From positions 1 through 64,000 of the forward strand of contig CANPFR010000004.1 of assembly GCA_947573445.1 (NCBI GenBank): DNA of 64,000 bases, written 5' to 3'. Under the pieces are notes generated by a model. The model saw only the letters and a program-made list of their open reading frames with translations. It had not been told where the DNA came from and did no database searches. Numbering within the stretch: position 1 is the first letter of the stretch; each line of letters starts with the position of its first letter. Source of the DNA: an uncultured Clostridia bacterium (lineage in GTDB: Bacteria; Bacillota; Clostridia; TANB77; CAG-508). Made by a program: the position numbers and the translations under genes. Shown one piece after another: positions 9,124-17,425 of this stretch.

Positions 9124-10182
9124 TCACTCATTCACTAGCCATTTGCCGTTTTTCTTACCATTTATTCTTTCTATCACCCCTTTTTCTTGCATTTCTGCCA
9201 TATATGTTTTTACAGTTCTTAAAGATTTATTAATTTGTTTTGCTATCTCTTCTTGAGTTGTTGTTGGATTAGTTTTCAATATGTTTATAATTGCCTGTTC
9301 TTCTAAAGTGTAATTATTGCACTTTAAGTTGCTATTATCTGCACTTTGAATATTATCGATATGTGTATATCTATTTTTTAATTCATTGTTAGCGTTTGTA
9401 AGTAAGTTATAAAAGAATTTTTCTAAAAATGATGTATCCTCAAATACATTTTTTTCAAAGTTTTTATAATTAGCTCTTACTAATGAATTTCTAAAATACC
9501 ATGAATTTTCAGCAAATACTTCATCATTAATATTAAATCCAAAGGTTCTTAAATATTTTATCATAAAAACTGCTGTAGTTCTTGTGTTGCCTTCACAAAA
9601 CGGATGTACTTGCCATATATTTGATGTAAATTTGCATAGATGTTTTATAGATTCATCTAAACTTAATCCTTTATATGAAAAGTTCTTTTCTTGCTCAAAA
9701 TCATATTCTAACGTTTCTTTTATAGTATCAAATGGTGCATATATTACTGTATCACCATTTAATACCCATTCTTTCTTAGTAAAGTTATAATCTCTATATA
9801 CTCCTGCTCCATCAAATATATCTTTAAATAATCTTTTATGAATATTCAATAGTTCTGTTGGTGAAAAATTAAATGCTTTTTCACTTAATATTTCTGTTAT
9901 TCTTACTGCAACTTTATCTGCTTCTTCATTTTCTTTTTCAAAGTTTTTTCTACTCCCCTGAACTTCATAATATTCATCTATTCTTGCTTTGACTTCTTCA
10001 ATATCTATTGTTCCTTCAATATGTTCTTTAGCAGTTTTTATTAAGTATTTTGAAGGTTTTAATCCATCAACATCTTGCAAACCAATCGCTGTTTCCCATG
10101 TTTTAGTTTTCTCAACTTGATTTGGTTCGCCTTGTTTAATATATTCTGATAATTCTAAATTCCAATCTTTTTTGTTATCCAT
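9124..10182 (-). CDS. Fic-domain protein with C-terminal winged helix
   Basis: Fic proteins transfer AMP or another nucleotide monophosphate to a target protein hydroxyl. The 352-residue protein has a Fic N-terminal region, then the active-site motif HPFCEGNTRTT near residue 195, matching HPFxxGNxR. A C-terminal helix-turn-helix follows (TTQEEIAKQINKSLRTVKTY), probably for DNA binding and self-regulation. An ATG with an AGGAGG-like site starts the gene. It stands alone between imperfect direct repeats, so it may be a separate cargo cassette. No antitoxin partner is visible beside it. Target and nucleotide cannot be told from the sequence. Confidence 0.88.
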   Translation of the reverse strand: MDNKKDWNLELSEYIKQGEPNQVEKTKTWETAIGLQDVDGLKPSKYLIKTAKEHIEGTIDIEEVKARIDEYYEVQGSRKNFEKENEEADKVAVRITEILSEKAFNFSPTELLNIHKRLFKDIFDGAGVYRDYNFTKKEWVLNGDTVIYAPFDTIKETLEYDFEQEKNFSYKGLSLDESIKHLCKFTSNIWQVHPFCEGNTRTTAVFMIKYLRTFGFNINDEVFAENSWYFRNSLVRANYKNFEKNVFEDTSFLEKFFYNLLTNANNELKNRYTHIDNIQSADNSNLKCNNYTLEEQAIINILKTNPTTTQEEIAKQINKSLRTVKTYMAEMQEKGVIERINGKKNGKWLVNE

Positions 10183-10346
10183 TAGAAATACCTCCTATAT
10201 ATATTATATCATTTGTAAGATATAATATCAATAGTTAAAGTGCAAATTTTGCACTTTAGTTTTCTATTAATTTTTCAATTCCAAAAACTTTCACTACTTT
10301 TTTAAGCAAATAAAAAATTAAGAAACTTCGAATTTCTTAATAAATC

Positions 10347-10400
10347 TGGTTGTGGAGATAAGATTAGAACTTACGATCTTCGGGTTATGAGATTTTCGTG
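10347..10400 (-). pseudogene. 3' half of a decayed tRNA-Met gene
   Basis: The minus strand reads CTCATAACCCGAAGATCG, then a T-arm-like stretch and an acceptor ending in CAACCA. This matches the anticodon arm (CAT), variable loop, T arm and acceptor of elongator tRNA-Met. The 5' half (D arm and acceptor 5' strand) is missing beyond about 10400, so it is not functional. Such fragments mark old integration sites. It lies in the 313-base gap between the Fic gene and the next leftward gene, beside repeat copy 2. Confidence 0.65.
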
Positions 10401-10404
10401 GATT

Positions 10405-10472
10405 ATATCGCTTATTGGAATGAGAAACATTATAGAAATAGATTTTGTGATGGGATTAAATTACTTAGTGGA
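10405..10472. repeat. Imperfect direct repeat, copy 2 (right of the Fic gene)
   Basis: Partner of 8965-9035, same orientation, roughly 70 percent alike by eye. It directly follows the tRNA-Met fragment. Confidence 0.4.
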
Positions 10473-10485
10473 TGTTTACATATAT

Positions 10486-10511
10486 AGAAAAAGCCCTATT
10501 GGGCTTTTTCT
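10486..10511 (-). terminator. Terminator hairpin at the end of the defence-like operon
   Basis: AGAAAAAGCCC (10486-10496) pairs with GGGCTTTTTCT (10501-10511) around TATT. It overlaps the stop of the leftward gene ending at 10496, so the operon ends within its last codons. Confidence 0.75.
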
Positions 10512-11629
10512 ATAATTCTATAATAATTATAAGCCTTTACTAAACAATATAATTCTTTTATATTTGAAATATTATTATTAAATGGCGGAATTCTATCTTT
10601 AAAATGCTCTATTAATAGATCTTCCATATCTTCATTATTCCAATATTCATATAATTTACTGTAATAATAACTTGATGTATTAGTAAAGTATTCTATGTCA
10701 CAGTCAATAACATTCTCTATCTCATTTATACTATTGTTTCTCTCGGAATATTGTATAGTATTATATAAAACTGGTATATTTTCAATTAATTTATTTTTAT
10801 ATTTTTGATATCGTTTTTCATTTAATTTATCTGTAATTTCAGTTTTTATTAACACTTTAATATCATTTATTATATGTTTGTATCGTGAATTTAATCTTTC
10901 TTTATCTTCCTTTTCTAATATATTTAATTGTTCTATAGGATTTTCATTTTTTGTAATCTTTTTTTGGGAAGTCTCTTTTTTATATTCATAAATCATGTTA
11001 ATTATTTCTTTGTATATTACATCTAAATATGATATACTTTTATCTAGATATCTACTTATATCATCGAATTTAAATCCAAAGCTTTCTTGCCTAAAATCTT
11101 GAGTTTTTTCTTTGCTCCATAATAAAGTATAATAATCCCAGTCTTTAGTTTTATCTTGCAAAATATCGATTCTAGAGTTATATGGTGTTGGATATGTAGC
11201 AACAATATATTCTTTGTTATCTTTTAGCTCTGTAGGATGTGCTCCAAATATAGCTCTTATATTTTGAAAATAATTCCAATCATCTTTTTCTTCATCTCCA
11301 AAAATATCATTTTCTCCAAAAAACAACCTTGCTTTATTATTGTTTTTTACAATTTTATTAATATCATTAATCCCCTTTACCACTATATCAACAGCAGAGA
11401 TAAATAAGTATACTTCTCCCCAATTATAATCCTCTGATTTATTTTTTAATAAATTTTCACTATTTAAGTACCTTTCAACTACCCTAAACCAATTCATCAC
11501 AGCACATATAATATTCCACTTATCTTCTCCATATCTTTTATCAAGCATTAATAATATATCATCTTGGTTCTCACCATTTATAAATGCATTCAAACTATTC
11601 AATTTTTCTATTCTTTCTTCATACTTCAT
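10496..11629 (-). CDS. Unrecognised protein coupled to the reverse transcriptase
   Basis: A soluble, charged protein of about 377 residues with no domain I recognise. It is mostly helical, with Tyr/Asp-rich stretches and a long charged middle (about residues 215-260). It begins immediately after the reverse-transcriptase stop (TAG at 11639-11641). The ATG at 11629 is preceded by AGGTGGG; a GTG at 11638 is the alternative start. Tight coupling suggests it works with the reverse transcriptase, as partner proteins of defence reverse transcriptases do; this is inference. The frame is intact although the upstream gene is damaged. Confidence 0.65.
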   Translation of the reverse strand: MKYEERIEKLNSLNAFINGENQDDILLMLDKRYGEDKWNIICAVMNWFRVVERYLNSENLLKNKSEDYNWGEVYLFISAVDIVVKGINDINKIVKNNNKARLFFGENDIFGDEEKDDWNYFQNIRAIFGAHPTELKDNKEYIVATYPTPYNSRIDILQDKTKDWDYYTLLWSKEKTQDFRQESFGFKFDDISRYLDKSISYLDVIYKEIINMIYEYKKETSQKKITKNENPIEQLNILEKEDKERLNSRYKHIINDIKVLIKTEITDKLNEKRYQKYKNKLIENIPVLYNTIQYSERNNSINEIENVIDCDIEYFTNTSSYYYSKLYEYWNNEDMEDLLIEHFKDRIPPFNNNISNIKELYCLVKAYNYYRIIEKAQ

Positions 11630-11638
11630 TCTACCCAC

Positions 11639-12504
11639 CTAATCAATGTTTTTATTATTTTGTTTTTTTATTTGTGAAATTAATTGATGATATCCTTTTG
11701 ATTTAGCATCTTTCTTGTCAAAATCTATAGTCTTGTCATTTTTTAATTTTATAATTCTATATCTTATTTTGTTTGGAAGAACTAACTTTTCTCCGTCTTT
11801 TGATATAATATTTCCAGTTACTCTTTTAAATTCATTAGAATAATATTTCTTCAATTTTTTCTTTTGTATAGCGTATCCATGATTTTTTATTATTGAAATA
11901 ACTTTTTTTGTCAATTGAGTGCTTATTCTTTTATTAGATGAAACAACTACATCATCCACATAAATAGATATTTTACATCCACTATTTTCTACTACTCTTG
12001 ATATTTCATCAAACATATCTATATTAGCTAGATATGACATAATGCAACTGATTGAGGAACCTGTTGGAATATGTTTACTATGTCTTATTTTATTTTCTTT
12101 TAAATATTCATAAATATCTTTGTTTAAATTGTTTATATTTTCTAAATCAATAATGCATAAATCAGTTAAGATCTTTGCAACATCACTACTATTCTCTAAT
12201 TTATTTCTAAAGAAATTATACACCTTTTCTCTACTAATATTCGGAAAGAATTTACTTATATCAAAAGCGACAATATACTTACATCCTATATGATATAATC
12301 CATTATCAATATACGACTTTCCTGGTATTCCTGAAAAAACATTTTGATCAAATTTTATATCTTTTAATAATACTTGAATTCGTTTTTGAATAATTTTCAA
12401 TTCTTTGGAATCAACAGGCTCAATAAGTCTCTTTCTTCCTTTATTTGCAATATATGGTCTATATAAGTTGCAAATATTATTTATATTTCTACAATTTTCT
12501 ATAT
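11639..12504 (-). pseudogene. Reverse transcriptase, N-terminally truncated
   Basis: RNA-directed DNA polymerase domain of the retron/Abi-like kind. Visible in order are RLIEPVDSKELKIIQ (early motif), FDISKFFPNI (first catalytic aspartate), PTGSSISCIMSYLAN, and IYVDDVVVSS (the YVDD catalytic pair), then a thumb-like tail. The frame opens at a TGA near 12507 without a start and is fused there to the end of the helicase remnant. A deletion therefore removed its first few dozen residues. A TTG at 12400 could start a shorter product, but it would lack the early motif. Confidence 0.75.
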
Positions 12505-13070
12505 TTAATAATCATCTATAAAAAATATTGAAAATTTAGAAGTTTTAATAATTTCCTTTATTTGATTCTCACCTAAATTTTGAAACATTCCAGATTTTGC
12601 ATTTAATCTATGTGCTTCATCTACTATTAAAACATCAAATTCATTTTCTGCAGATTCTACAAATGATCCTGATCCTTTAAACAAGTTATTGATTCGTGTT
12701 TTTCGAAAATCTCCACTTAACTTCGTAGCATAAACGTTTCTAGGTGCTGCATCTTTAGTCACATATGAACACACCATATTTTCATTTGTTAATTTTACTA
12801 AAAGATTAATTGCCAAAACAGATTTACCAGTTCCAGGCCCACCTTTTACTACTAATACTCTTTTATTTCCATCTCTATAGGATTTTCTTGCCATATCTAA
12901 TGCTGTTCCATACACAAGTTTTTGGTCATCAATTATAATGAATTCTTGATTACCTTTTAACATATAAAGGGTGGTACTTTTTCTAAATAATATTTATAGT
13001 TATCTGCTAATAGTGTTGGAGGTGTTACAGTTAAATGCTTCATATACTATCATAATAATTGCCCCCACTA
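12505..13070 (-). pseudogene. DUF2075-type helicase/ATPase fragment
   Basis: Walker A GGPGTGKS and Walker B VLIVDEAH are present with FKGSGSF and LGENQIKEII, typical of DUF2075 proteins of restriction and defence loci. The frame stops at FFIDDY exactly where the family would continue toward the next helicase motif, and there it joins the reverse-transcriptase remnant. Upstream, a related piece (TVTPPTLLADNYKYYLEKVPP, about 12985-13050) is in another frame, so the N-terminus is broken too. The expected length is several hundred residues more. Confidence 0.7.
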
Positions 13071-13080
13071 ATTATTATTT

Positions 13081-13398
13081 CTATAATTTATTATATTTTG
13101 TACTAACCCCTTTAGCTTTCTCAACTGGATATTTCTTCTTTGTCTTTTCCAATTTCTTCAAAATTATATCTTCTGGATCAACTTCTAATTTCATTGCCAT
13201 TTGAATACAATAAGTAAATACATCTGTAAGTTCTTCACATACTTCTTCTTTATTATAATTTTCACTATCCCATTGAAAACATTCTAGTAGCTCTCCTGCT
13301 TCAATTGATATTGATCTAGTCAAGTTTTCTGGAGAATGGAATTGATCCCAATCTCTTTCTTCATTAAATTGTTTTATTTCTTTCATTAACTTATCCAT
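13081..13398 (-). CDS. MazG-like nucleotide pyrophosphohydrolase
   Basis: 105-residue all-alpha NTP pyrophosphatase of the MazG superfamily. RDWDQFHSPENL, then EAGELLECFQW and EELTDVFTYCIQMA carry the paired ExxE/ExxD metal ligands. Likely hydrolyses non-canonical or excess (d)NTPs. Its ATG overlaps the stop of the gene upstream (base 13398 shared), so the two are translationally coupled. MazG enzymes often accompany DUF2075/DUF3427 helicases in defence loci. Confidence 0.85.
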   Translation of the reverse strand: MDKLMKEIKQFNEERDWDQFHSPENLTRSISIEAGELLECFQWDSENYNKEEVCEELTDVFTYCIQMAMKLEVDPEDIILKKLEKTKKKYPVEKAKGVSTKYNKL

Positions 13399-13706
13399 TA
13401 TTCTGTCTCCTCTAAATAAATCTTTTTCTCAAATGCTCCTCTTCTTTCTTGTTTATTTATTCTTACCTCTTCAAACTCTTGGATTGAAACATTCATAGAA
13501 TTTAATATTCCATAAATAACCTCAACTATATCTGCTAATTCTTCAATATTGTTATCTTCTAAATATTCCTTTACTTCTTCTTGTAACTTTTTATTTAGTT
13601 CTTGTTTATATTCATTGTTATCTAATATTCTATATTTTACTATTCTTCCCTCAGCTTCAATGATATTAGTTATTTTATCTCTAACAAGTTTATTATATAT
13701 TTTCAT
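13398..13706 (-). CDS. PRA-PH/MazG-like pyrophosphohydrolase
   Basis: 102 residues, starting MKIYNKLVRDKI, the signature of phosphoribosyl-ATP pyrophosphohydrolase-like house-cleaning enzymes. KKLQEEVKEYLE and EELADIVEVIYGI supply the acidic metal-binding helices. It overlaps both neighbours by one base. A second MazG-fold enzyme beside the first suggests nucleotide-pool control in this cassette; histidine biosynthesis is unlikely as no his genes are near. Confidence 0.82.
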   Translation of the reverse strand: MKIYNKLVRDKITNIIEAEGRIVKYRILDNNEYKQELNKKLQEEVKEYLEDNNIEELADIVEVIYGILNSMNVSIQEFEEVRINKQERRGAFEKKIYLEETE

Positions 13707-14719
13707 TATTTTCCCCCAATCCTACAAATATAATTGGTCGCTTGTAGCTTTTCTCTATTTATAGCTCCTGGTATAATCTTTAAAGATGCTGACATTGTTT
13801 TTATGTTAAAATTATAAACTCTATATAAATAATACTTGTCTTGATATCGTTCAGAAAATTCAACTTCATTTTCTGATATGTGAAATATATTATTTAATCC
13901 TCCTTTGGTTGTTTTTACTTCTATGTATTTTTCATTTTCATCTTTATCATATGAAAGCACATCAAATCTTTCGGCATTTCCAGCGATTTCCCTTGTTGGA
14001 AAAACTTTATTGGCTAGATCTTCTCTCCCTTCCATTATAAGTCTAGTTTTTTCATATTCTACAACAATATCTTCACCTTTTCTCCCTAATTCTGTATTCT
14101 TTTTTATTTCACCTTCAAAATTGATATTTTTATTACTATAAAATTCATTTGTGTTTTTCCCATTTCTAGTTTGATCATTGTAAGAATATTCTGTTTCCTC
14201 TTCATTTAATTCTAATGTAAATTTTTTAGTATCGAACTTTTCAATATCATATGTATCTATTTTTCTATCATTTATTAATCTATTTGAATTGTCATCATTC
14301 CAGTCTAAAATCTGCCACTTGAAATAAACAGGTTTTTCTTTTTGGTTATCATGATCTACATATGCTAATAATCCCATATATGTGTAATCTTCTTTATCAG
14401 ATGTCCTTAAGAATAAGTATATATTATTTTTCAAATAATCATGATTTATAAAGTCAACTATTCTTGATTCATTTAATGTTTGAGAAGGTTGTGATTGCCA
14501 AGTTAAAATTCCATTTTCATCTATGTTTTCATCAAATTTATGACCAGATTGTTTTTTTCCATATGTTACTAAAAATATATAATCATGTTTAGTTCTAGGC
14601 ACTCTTATTATTCCTTGTAATCCCCAAGAGCCTGATTGTGGTGTAAATTTTGTATCTGGTGAGAAAACATCATGTATATCTCTTCTTGAATATTTTCCAT
14701 ATTTAACTAATCCTCTCAT
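13706..14719 (-). CDS. DUF3427-like / DUF3883 restriction-type protein
   Basis: 337-residue protein. The N-terminal half (GLVKYGKYSRRDIHDVF, GSWGLQGIIRV, DYIFLVTYGK) resembles the DUF3427 domain of defence-associated helicases. The C-terminal part, from ELGRKGEDIVVEYEK to FDVLSYD and YIEVKTTKG, resembles DUF3883, a PD-(D/E)XK nuclease-fold domain with visible D and ExK acidic/lysine residues. It is first in an operon with two MazG-like enzymes and the helicase remnant, which suggests a modification-dependent restriction or antiphage cassette that has lost its helicase. Confidence 0.7.
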   Translation of the reverse strand: MRGLVKYGKYSRRDIHDVFSPDTKFTPQSGSWGLQGIIRVPRTKHDYIFLVTYGKKQSGHKFDENIDENGILTWQSQPSQTLNESRIVDFINHDYLKNNIYLFLRTSDKEDYTYMGLLAYVDHDNQKEKPVYFKWQILDWNDDNSNRLINDRKIDTYDIEKFDTKKFTLELNEEETEYSYNDQTRNGKNTNEFYSNKNINFEGEIKKNTELGRKGEDIVVEYEKTRLIMEGREDLANKVFPTREIAGNAERFDVLSYDKDENEKYIEVKTTKGGLNNIFHISENEVEFSERYQDKYYLYRVYNFNIKTMSASLKIIPGAINREKLQATNYICRIGGK

Positions 14720-14795
14720 TTTTTCTCCTTATTTACATTTTTTATCAATATATCATAAAATTTTCATTTTCTCAATAATTTTCAAATTATTTCTA

Positions 14796-14825
14796 TAAAA
14801 TAGGCACAATTCTGTGCCTATTTTA
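14796..14825. terminator. Bidirectional terminator hairpin
   Basis: TAAAATAGGCACA (14796-14808) pairs perfectly with TGTGCCTATTTTA (14813-14825). A T-run follows on both strands. Confidence 0.75.
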
Positions 14826-14962
14826 TCTCTCACTACTCCTCTCTTTTTTCTTATCCTTAACTTTTCCCTATTTTCTACTATTCCTCTCTACAACCTTTCT
14901 AATTTTTTCTTTTAGCAAAAATTAATTTCAAATCTCCAAAATTATTATTTTTCGTTTTCTAT

Positions 14963-15166
14963 TTATTGGTAGTATACTTCACCACATGATCCATCCATTG
15001 TTTTACACTCTACAAACTTGTCATCGCCATCCTTTACCTCCTTACAATTTTTCTTAAAAAGGAGATTGGGGTATCCCCATAGTTTAGCATTTGTGTATAT
15101 ACAAATGCTGTGCTTATTAGGACATAAAAAAGTATAAATATTTTTCAAATCAGTATAAAAAACCAA
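14963..15166 (-). CDS. Doubtful small cysteine-containing ORF
   Basis: 67 codons with six cysteines (FLCPNKHSICIY, KKNCKEV, KTMDGSCGE). No domain, signal peptide or good ribosome site. It may be a chance frame near the right end of the element; listed only because nothing else occupies 14.83-15.17 kb. Confidence 0.25.
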   Translation of the reverse strand: MVFYTDLKNIYTFLCPNKHSICIYTNAKLWGYPNLLFKKNCKEVKDGDDKFVECKTMDGSCGEVYYQ

Positions 15167-15176
15167 AAAGAAAAAA

Positions 15177-15217
15177 AGCGAGCGAAAATTTGGACATTAC
15201 CCAAATTTTCTCACGCT
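15177..15217 (-). terminator. Leftward terminator inside the right end of the element
   Basis: AGCG plus GAAAATTTGG (15177-15193) pairs with CCAAATTTTC plus CGCT (15201-15217). The A-run at 15169-15176 becomes a T-run on the minus strand. It would stop transcripts entering from the interrupted hydrolase gene. Confidence 0.7.
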
Positions 15218-15320
15218 AATTAATTGAGTTTTTTACAGTCCCTTTTTAGCTTGTCCTTTATCTTTTCTTTAACCCTTAAGCTCACTTTACTGTAAGCATT
15301 TTCTCGATTATCGTTTCTTG

Positions 15321-15348
15321 CTCAAAACCTGTGTTGCACCTTCAACAT
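15321..15348. other. attR junction of the serine-recombinase element
   Basis: The plus strand reads CTCAAAACCTG TGTT GCACCTTCAAC. Element DNA is on the left, the hydrolase gene on the right of TGTT (15332-15335). Joining the element-side sequence here to that of attL gives AAAACCTGTGT followed by TACACAGGTTTT, a palindromic attP. Confidence 0.8.
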
Positions 15349-15478
15349 ACCTCCAAACCCCTGAACTTGCTGCTAAATTTCTTAAACTTAGCCTTTGTGC
15401 ATAAGATAAATTTTGGCCAACATCGAAAGCTGTTCCAGCATAATGTTGTGATTGACAACATACAGTTGAACATACAAA
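15336..15478 (-). pseudogene. Central/5' fragment of the interrupted peptidoglycan hydrolase (M15-type peptidase)
   Basis: The minus strand encodes SQHYAGTAFDVGQNLS, with the SxH...G.AFD metal-binding signature of M15 carboxypeptidases, then LRNLAASSGVWRYVEGA up to the att core. In standard frame it continues into the element to a TAA at 15308-15310. A TAA lies just upstream at about 15479, and the true N-terminal half of the gene is absent. The gene was therefore cut a second time here, near the left edge of the large conjugative element. Joined with 6215-6524 it gives the C-terminal two thirds of a hydrolase. Confidence 0.78.
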
Positions 15479-15646
15479 AATTTGTTAGAAGATAAGTATG
15501 TTTTGAGTTTTTAGATGTCATTTATTTTTATGTAATAAAAGAGTTTAAATTGAAAAATCTTTTAGCTATGCTAGGGGATTTTTAATTTTCTCAAAATTAT
15601 TTGAGTAATTGTGTAATAAAAAGAAAAACAACGAAAGGAGTTTACT

Positions 15647-16430
15647 ATGTCAGAAAAAAGATATTATTGGTTAAAGTTATATGATACTTTTTTTGAAAAT
15701 AAAACAAGTAAGTTTATTCGTCGATTGCCTGACGGAGATAAAATTTTATTATGCTATCTAAAATTACAATTAAAACTCCTCAAAAATGAAGGAGTTTTTT
15801 CGTATGAACATTTATGTGATAGTGTAGCAGAAGAAATTGCTCTTACACTTGATGAAGATGTAAATATTATCAAACTTTTACTTGCTGCATTAGAAAAAAC
15901 AAAAACGATTGAATATTTTGATGATGACACTTTTATGTTATCAGAAATGCAAGACTTAATTGGTAGTGAAGGATCAAGTGCTGCAAGAGTTAGAAAACAT
16001 CGTGAAAAACACAAAATGTTACAAAGTAACGTGCCAGTAACAAATGGTAACTCCCCTGTAACTAATCTGTTACGGAGAGAAAGAGATAGATATAGAGATA
16101 GATAATAAGATGATGATAGATTATATATTTAATTTAGTGATAGAAAAAAGCCCAGAAATTTCTCAAAGTTTTTATGATTTAATTGAAAAATTGGAACTGA
16201 ACTATCCTAAAGAAATTTTATCAAGATTGCAAAAAGACAAAGTAATCATGTTTAAAACAATTATTTTTGTACTCTATATATTAGAAAATGAGCATTTTGA
16301 TAATATTTTAATGAGAGTAAAACGTGAAGAACTAATTAACCTATATTATATATGCTCGAATCAATGTACAGATAACTTTGTGGCATATTATAAAAAATCA
16401 ATTATCAATAAATATACTGACAGGAGTTGA
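15647..16430 (+). CDS. Phage replisome-organizer-like protein, one CGGN site
   Basis: The N-terminus (KRYYWLKLYDTFFENK, DGDKILLCYLKLQLK, EEIALTLDEDVNII) is the phage replisome organizer N-terminal domain that recruits helicase/primase at origins. Then comes the usual RVRKHREKHKMLQSN linker. Standard reading stops at 16105 in an arginine-rich tail. Reading CGGA at 16073-16076 as one glycine gives LLGEKEIDIEID, the Glu/Ile/Asp linker typical of this family. It then continues without a stop through IDYIFNLVIEK to TGA at 16430, merging two frames into one 260-residue protein. The start has an AAAGGAG site. Confidence 0.8.
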
Positions 16431-16434
16431 TTCT

Positions 16435-16683
16435 ATGCTAGATGACTATATGAACAATTTTACAAATATTGTATCTTCCATCTTCTTTGTAGGTTTTAAA
16501 GTAATTTTAGTAATTCTTGTTGGGTTATTAATATTTTCTTTAATTATGCTTGCAATTGGATGTTTGATAAAATCACAAAAGATAAGGTCGAAATTCTTAA
16601 ATATAGTACCAAGTTTACTGGTAGGCATGTGTTTTTTCTTAACCCTACCCTATATTTTCGTACACTTTAAGAATTTAATTTAA
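16435..16683 (+). CDS. Small membrane protein of the transfer operon
   Basis: 82 residues; the ATG at 16435 follows AGGAG. It has two hydrophobic segments (about residues 10-42 and 58-75) split by a basic loop KSQKIRSK. No family recognised. It stands first in the transfer operon, just before the pilin-like gene, where small VirB2/TrbC-neighbour membrane proteins are common. Confidence 0.6.
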   Translation: MLDDYMNNFTNIVSSIFFVGFKVILVILVGLLIFSLIMLAIGCLIKSQKIRSKFLNIVPSLLVGMCFFLTLPYIFVHFKNLI

Positions 16684-16741
16684 AAAGTAGTGTGTTTCTT
16701 TATGATTAGCCCAAAAATAAATTGTAAGGAGTTGATTAATT

Positions 16742-17122
16742 ATGAATTTATCAAAAAGAAAAAAACAGATAATTATAAAATTATCTACAATTGGAACAAT
16801 GCTTAGTTTATTTGCAATGCAATCTAGTATGTGTTTTGCGACTGCTATCGGAACAGCAGAGGTAAGAACAGCAACTGACAATATCAAAAGAGTAATTACT
16901 TCTATTGCAATGCCTTTAGGTGGCGTTTTAATTTTTGCAAGTATTGTTGTAGCCGCATTAAAAATGATAGCCAATGCAAACAACCCACAAAAGCGTGCTG
17001 AAAGTATTGGTAGTTTGGCTTGGATTTGTGGCGGTGGCGTTGTGCTTGGAGCATCACTTATTATTGCAGGAATTATTGTAAATGTCGCTACAAATGGTAC
17101 AGAAAATTTATTAGGAAGTTAG
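16742..17122 (+). CDS. VirB2/TrbC-like conjugative pilin-type protein
   Basis: 126 residues with a signal-type N-terminus (LSLFAMQSSMCFA) and two long hydrophobic segments joined by a short polar loop (NANNPQKRAESIG). This is the plan of VirB2/TrbC pilins and the MPF proteins of Gram-positive elements. It lies directly before the PrgI/VirB3-like gene, the usual order. Gly/Ala-rich helices fit a membrane channel or pilus role. Confidence 0.75.
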   Translation: MNLSKRKKQIIIKLSTIGTMLSLFAMQSSMCFATAIGTAEVRTATDNIKRVITSIAMPLGGVLIFASIVVAALKMIANANNPQKRAESIGSLAWICGGGVVLGASLIIAGIIVNVATNGTENLLGS

Positions 17123-17134
17123 GAGGTTTAACAT

Positions 17135-17425
17135 ATGAGAGTTTTCAAAGTCCCTTTTGATGTTAAAAGAGAAGAAAAAATATTCGGCGGATATTTGAGT
17201 TTAAGACAAGTTATTTATTTAATGTTGTCAGCAGCGAGTTTCACAATGTTATTTTTGCCAATATCAATGGCAATTAAATTAACTGCTATTTTGATTATAT
17301 CTATATTCTTTTTATTATGTGCTTTTTTCAAAGTTAATGAACAGAATTTTGATAAGTACTTTTTTTATGCTTTAAAATACTTATTTCGTAAAAAGAACTT
17401 TGTATATGAGAGGTGTTGCAAATGA
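17135..17425 (+). CDS. PrgI/VirB3-like conjugation membrane protein
   Basis: 96 residues beginning MRVFKVPFDVKREEKIFGG, the PrgI family hallmark, then two adjacent membrane helices (about residues 27-68) and a basic tail. VirB3-type proteins anchor the VirB4 ATPase at the membrane. AGGAGG precedes the ATG; the stop overlaps the next start (ATGA). Confidence 0.85.
   Translation: MRVFKVPFDVKREEKIFGGYLSLRQVIYLMLSAASFTMLFLPISMAIKLTAILIISIFFLLCAFFKVNEQNFDKYFFYALKYLFRKKNFVYERCCK

Larger units (their letters stand above)
6525..15335. mobile_element. 8.8-kb serine-recombinase integrative element inserted in a cell-wall hydrolase gene
   Basis: Bounded by TGTT cores at 6521-6524 and 15332-15335. Outside them are the two halves of one hydrolase gene. 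Inside, the ends are complementary halves of a palindrome. The recombinase lies at the left end. Cargo: a small acidic protein, a structured RNA, a Fic protein, a reverse-transcriptase/helicase remnant, two MazG-like enzymes and a DUF3883-like protein. No transfer or replication genes are present, so it is a passive integrative element, perhaps a defence or toxin island. Confidence 0.82.
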
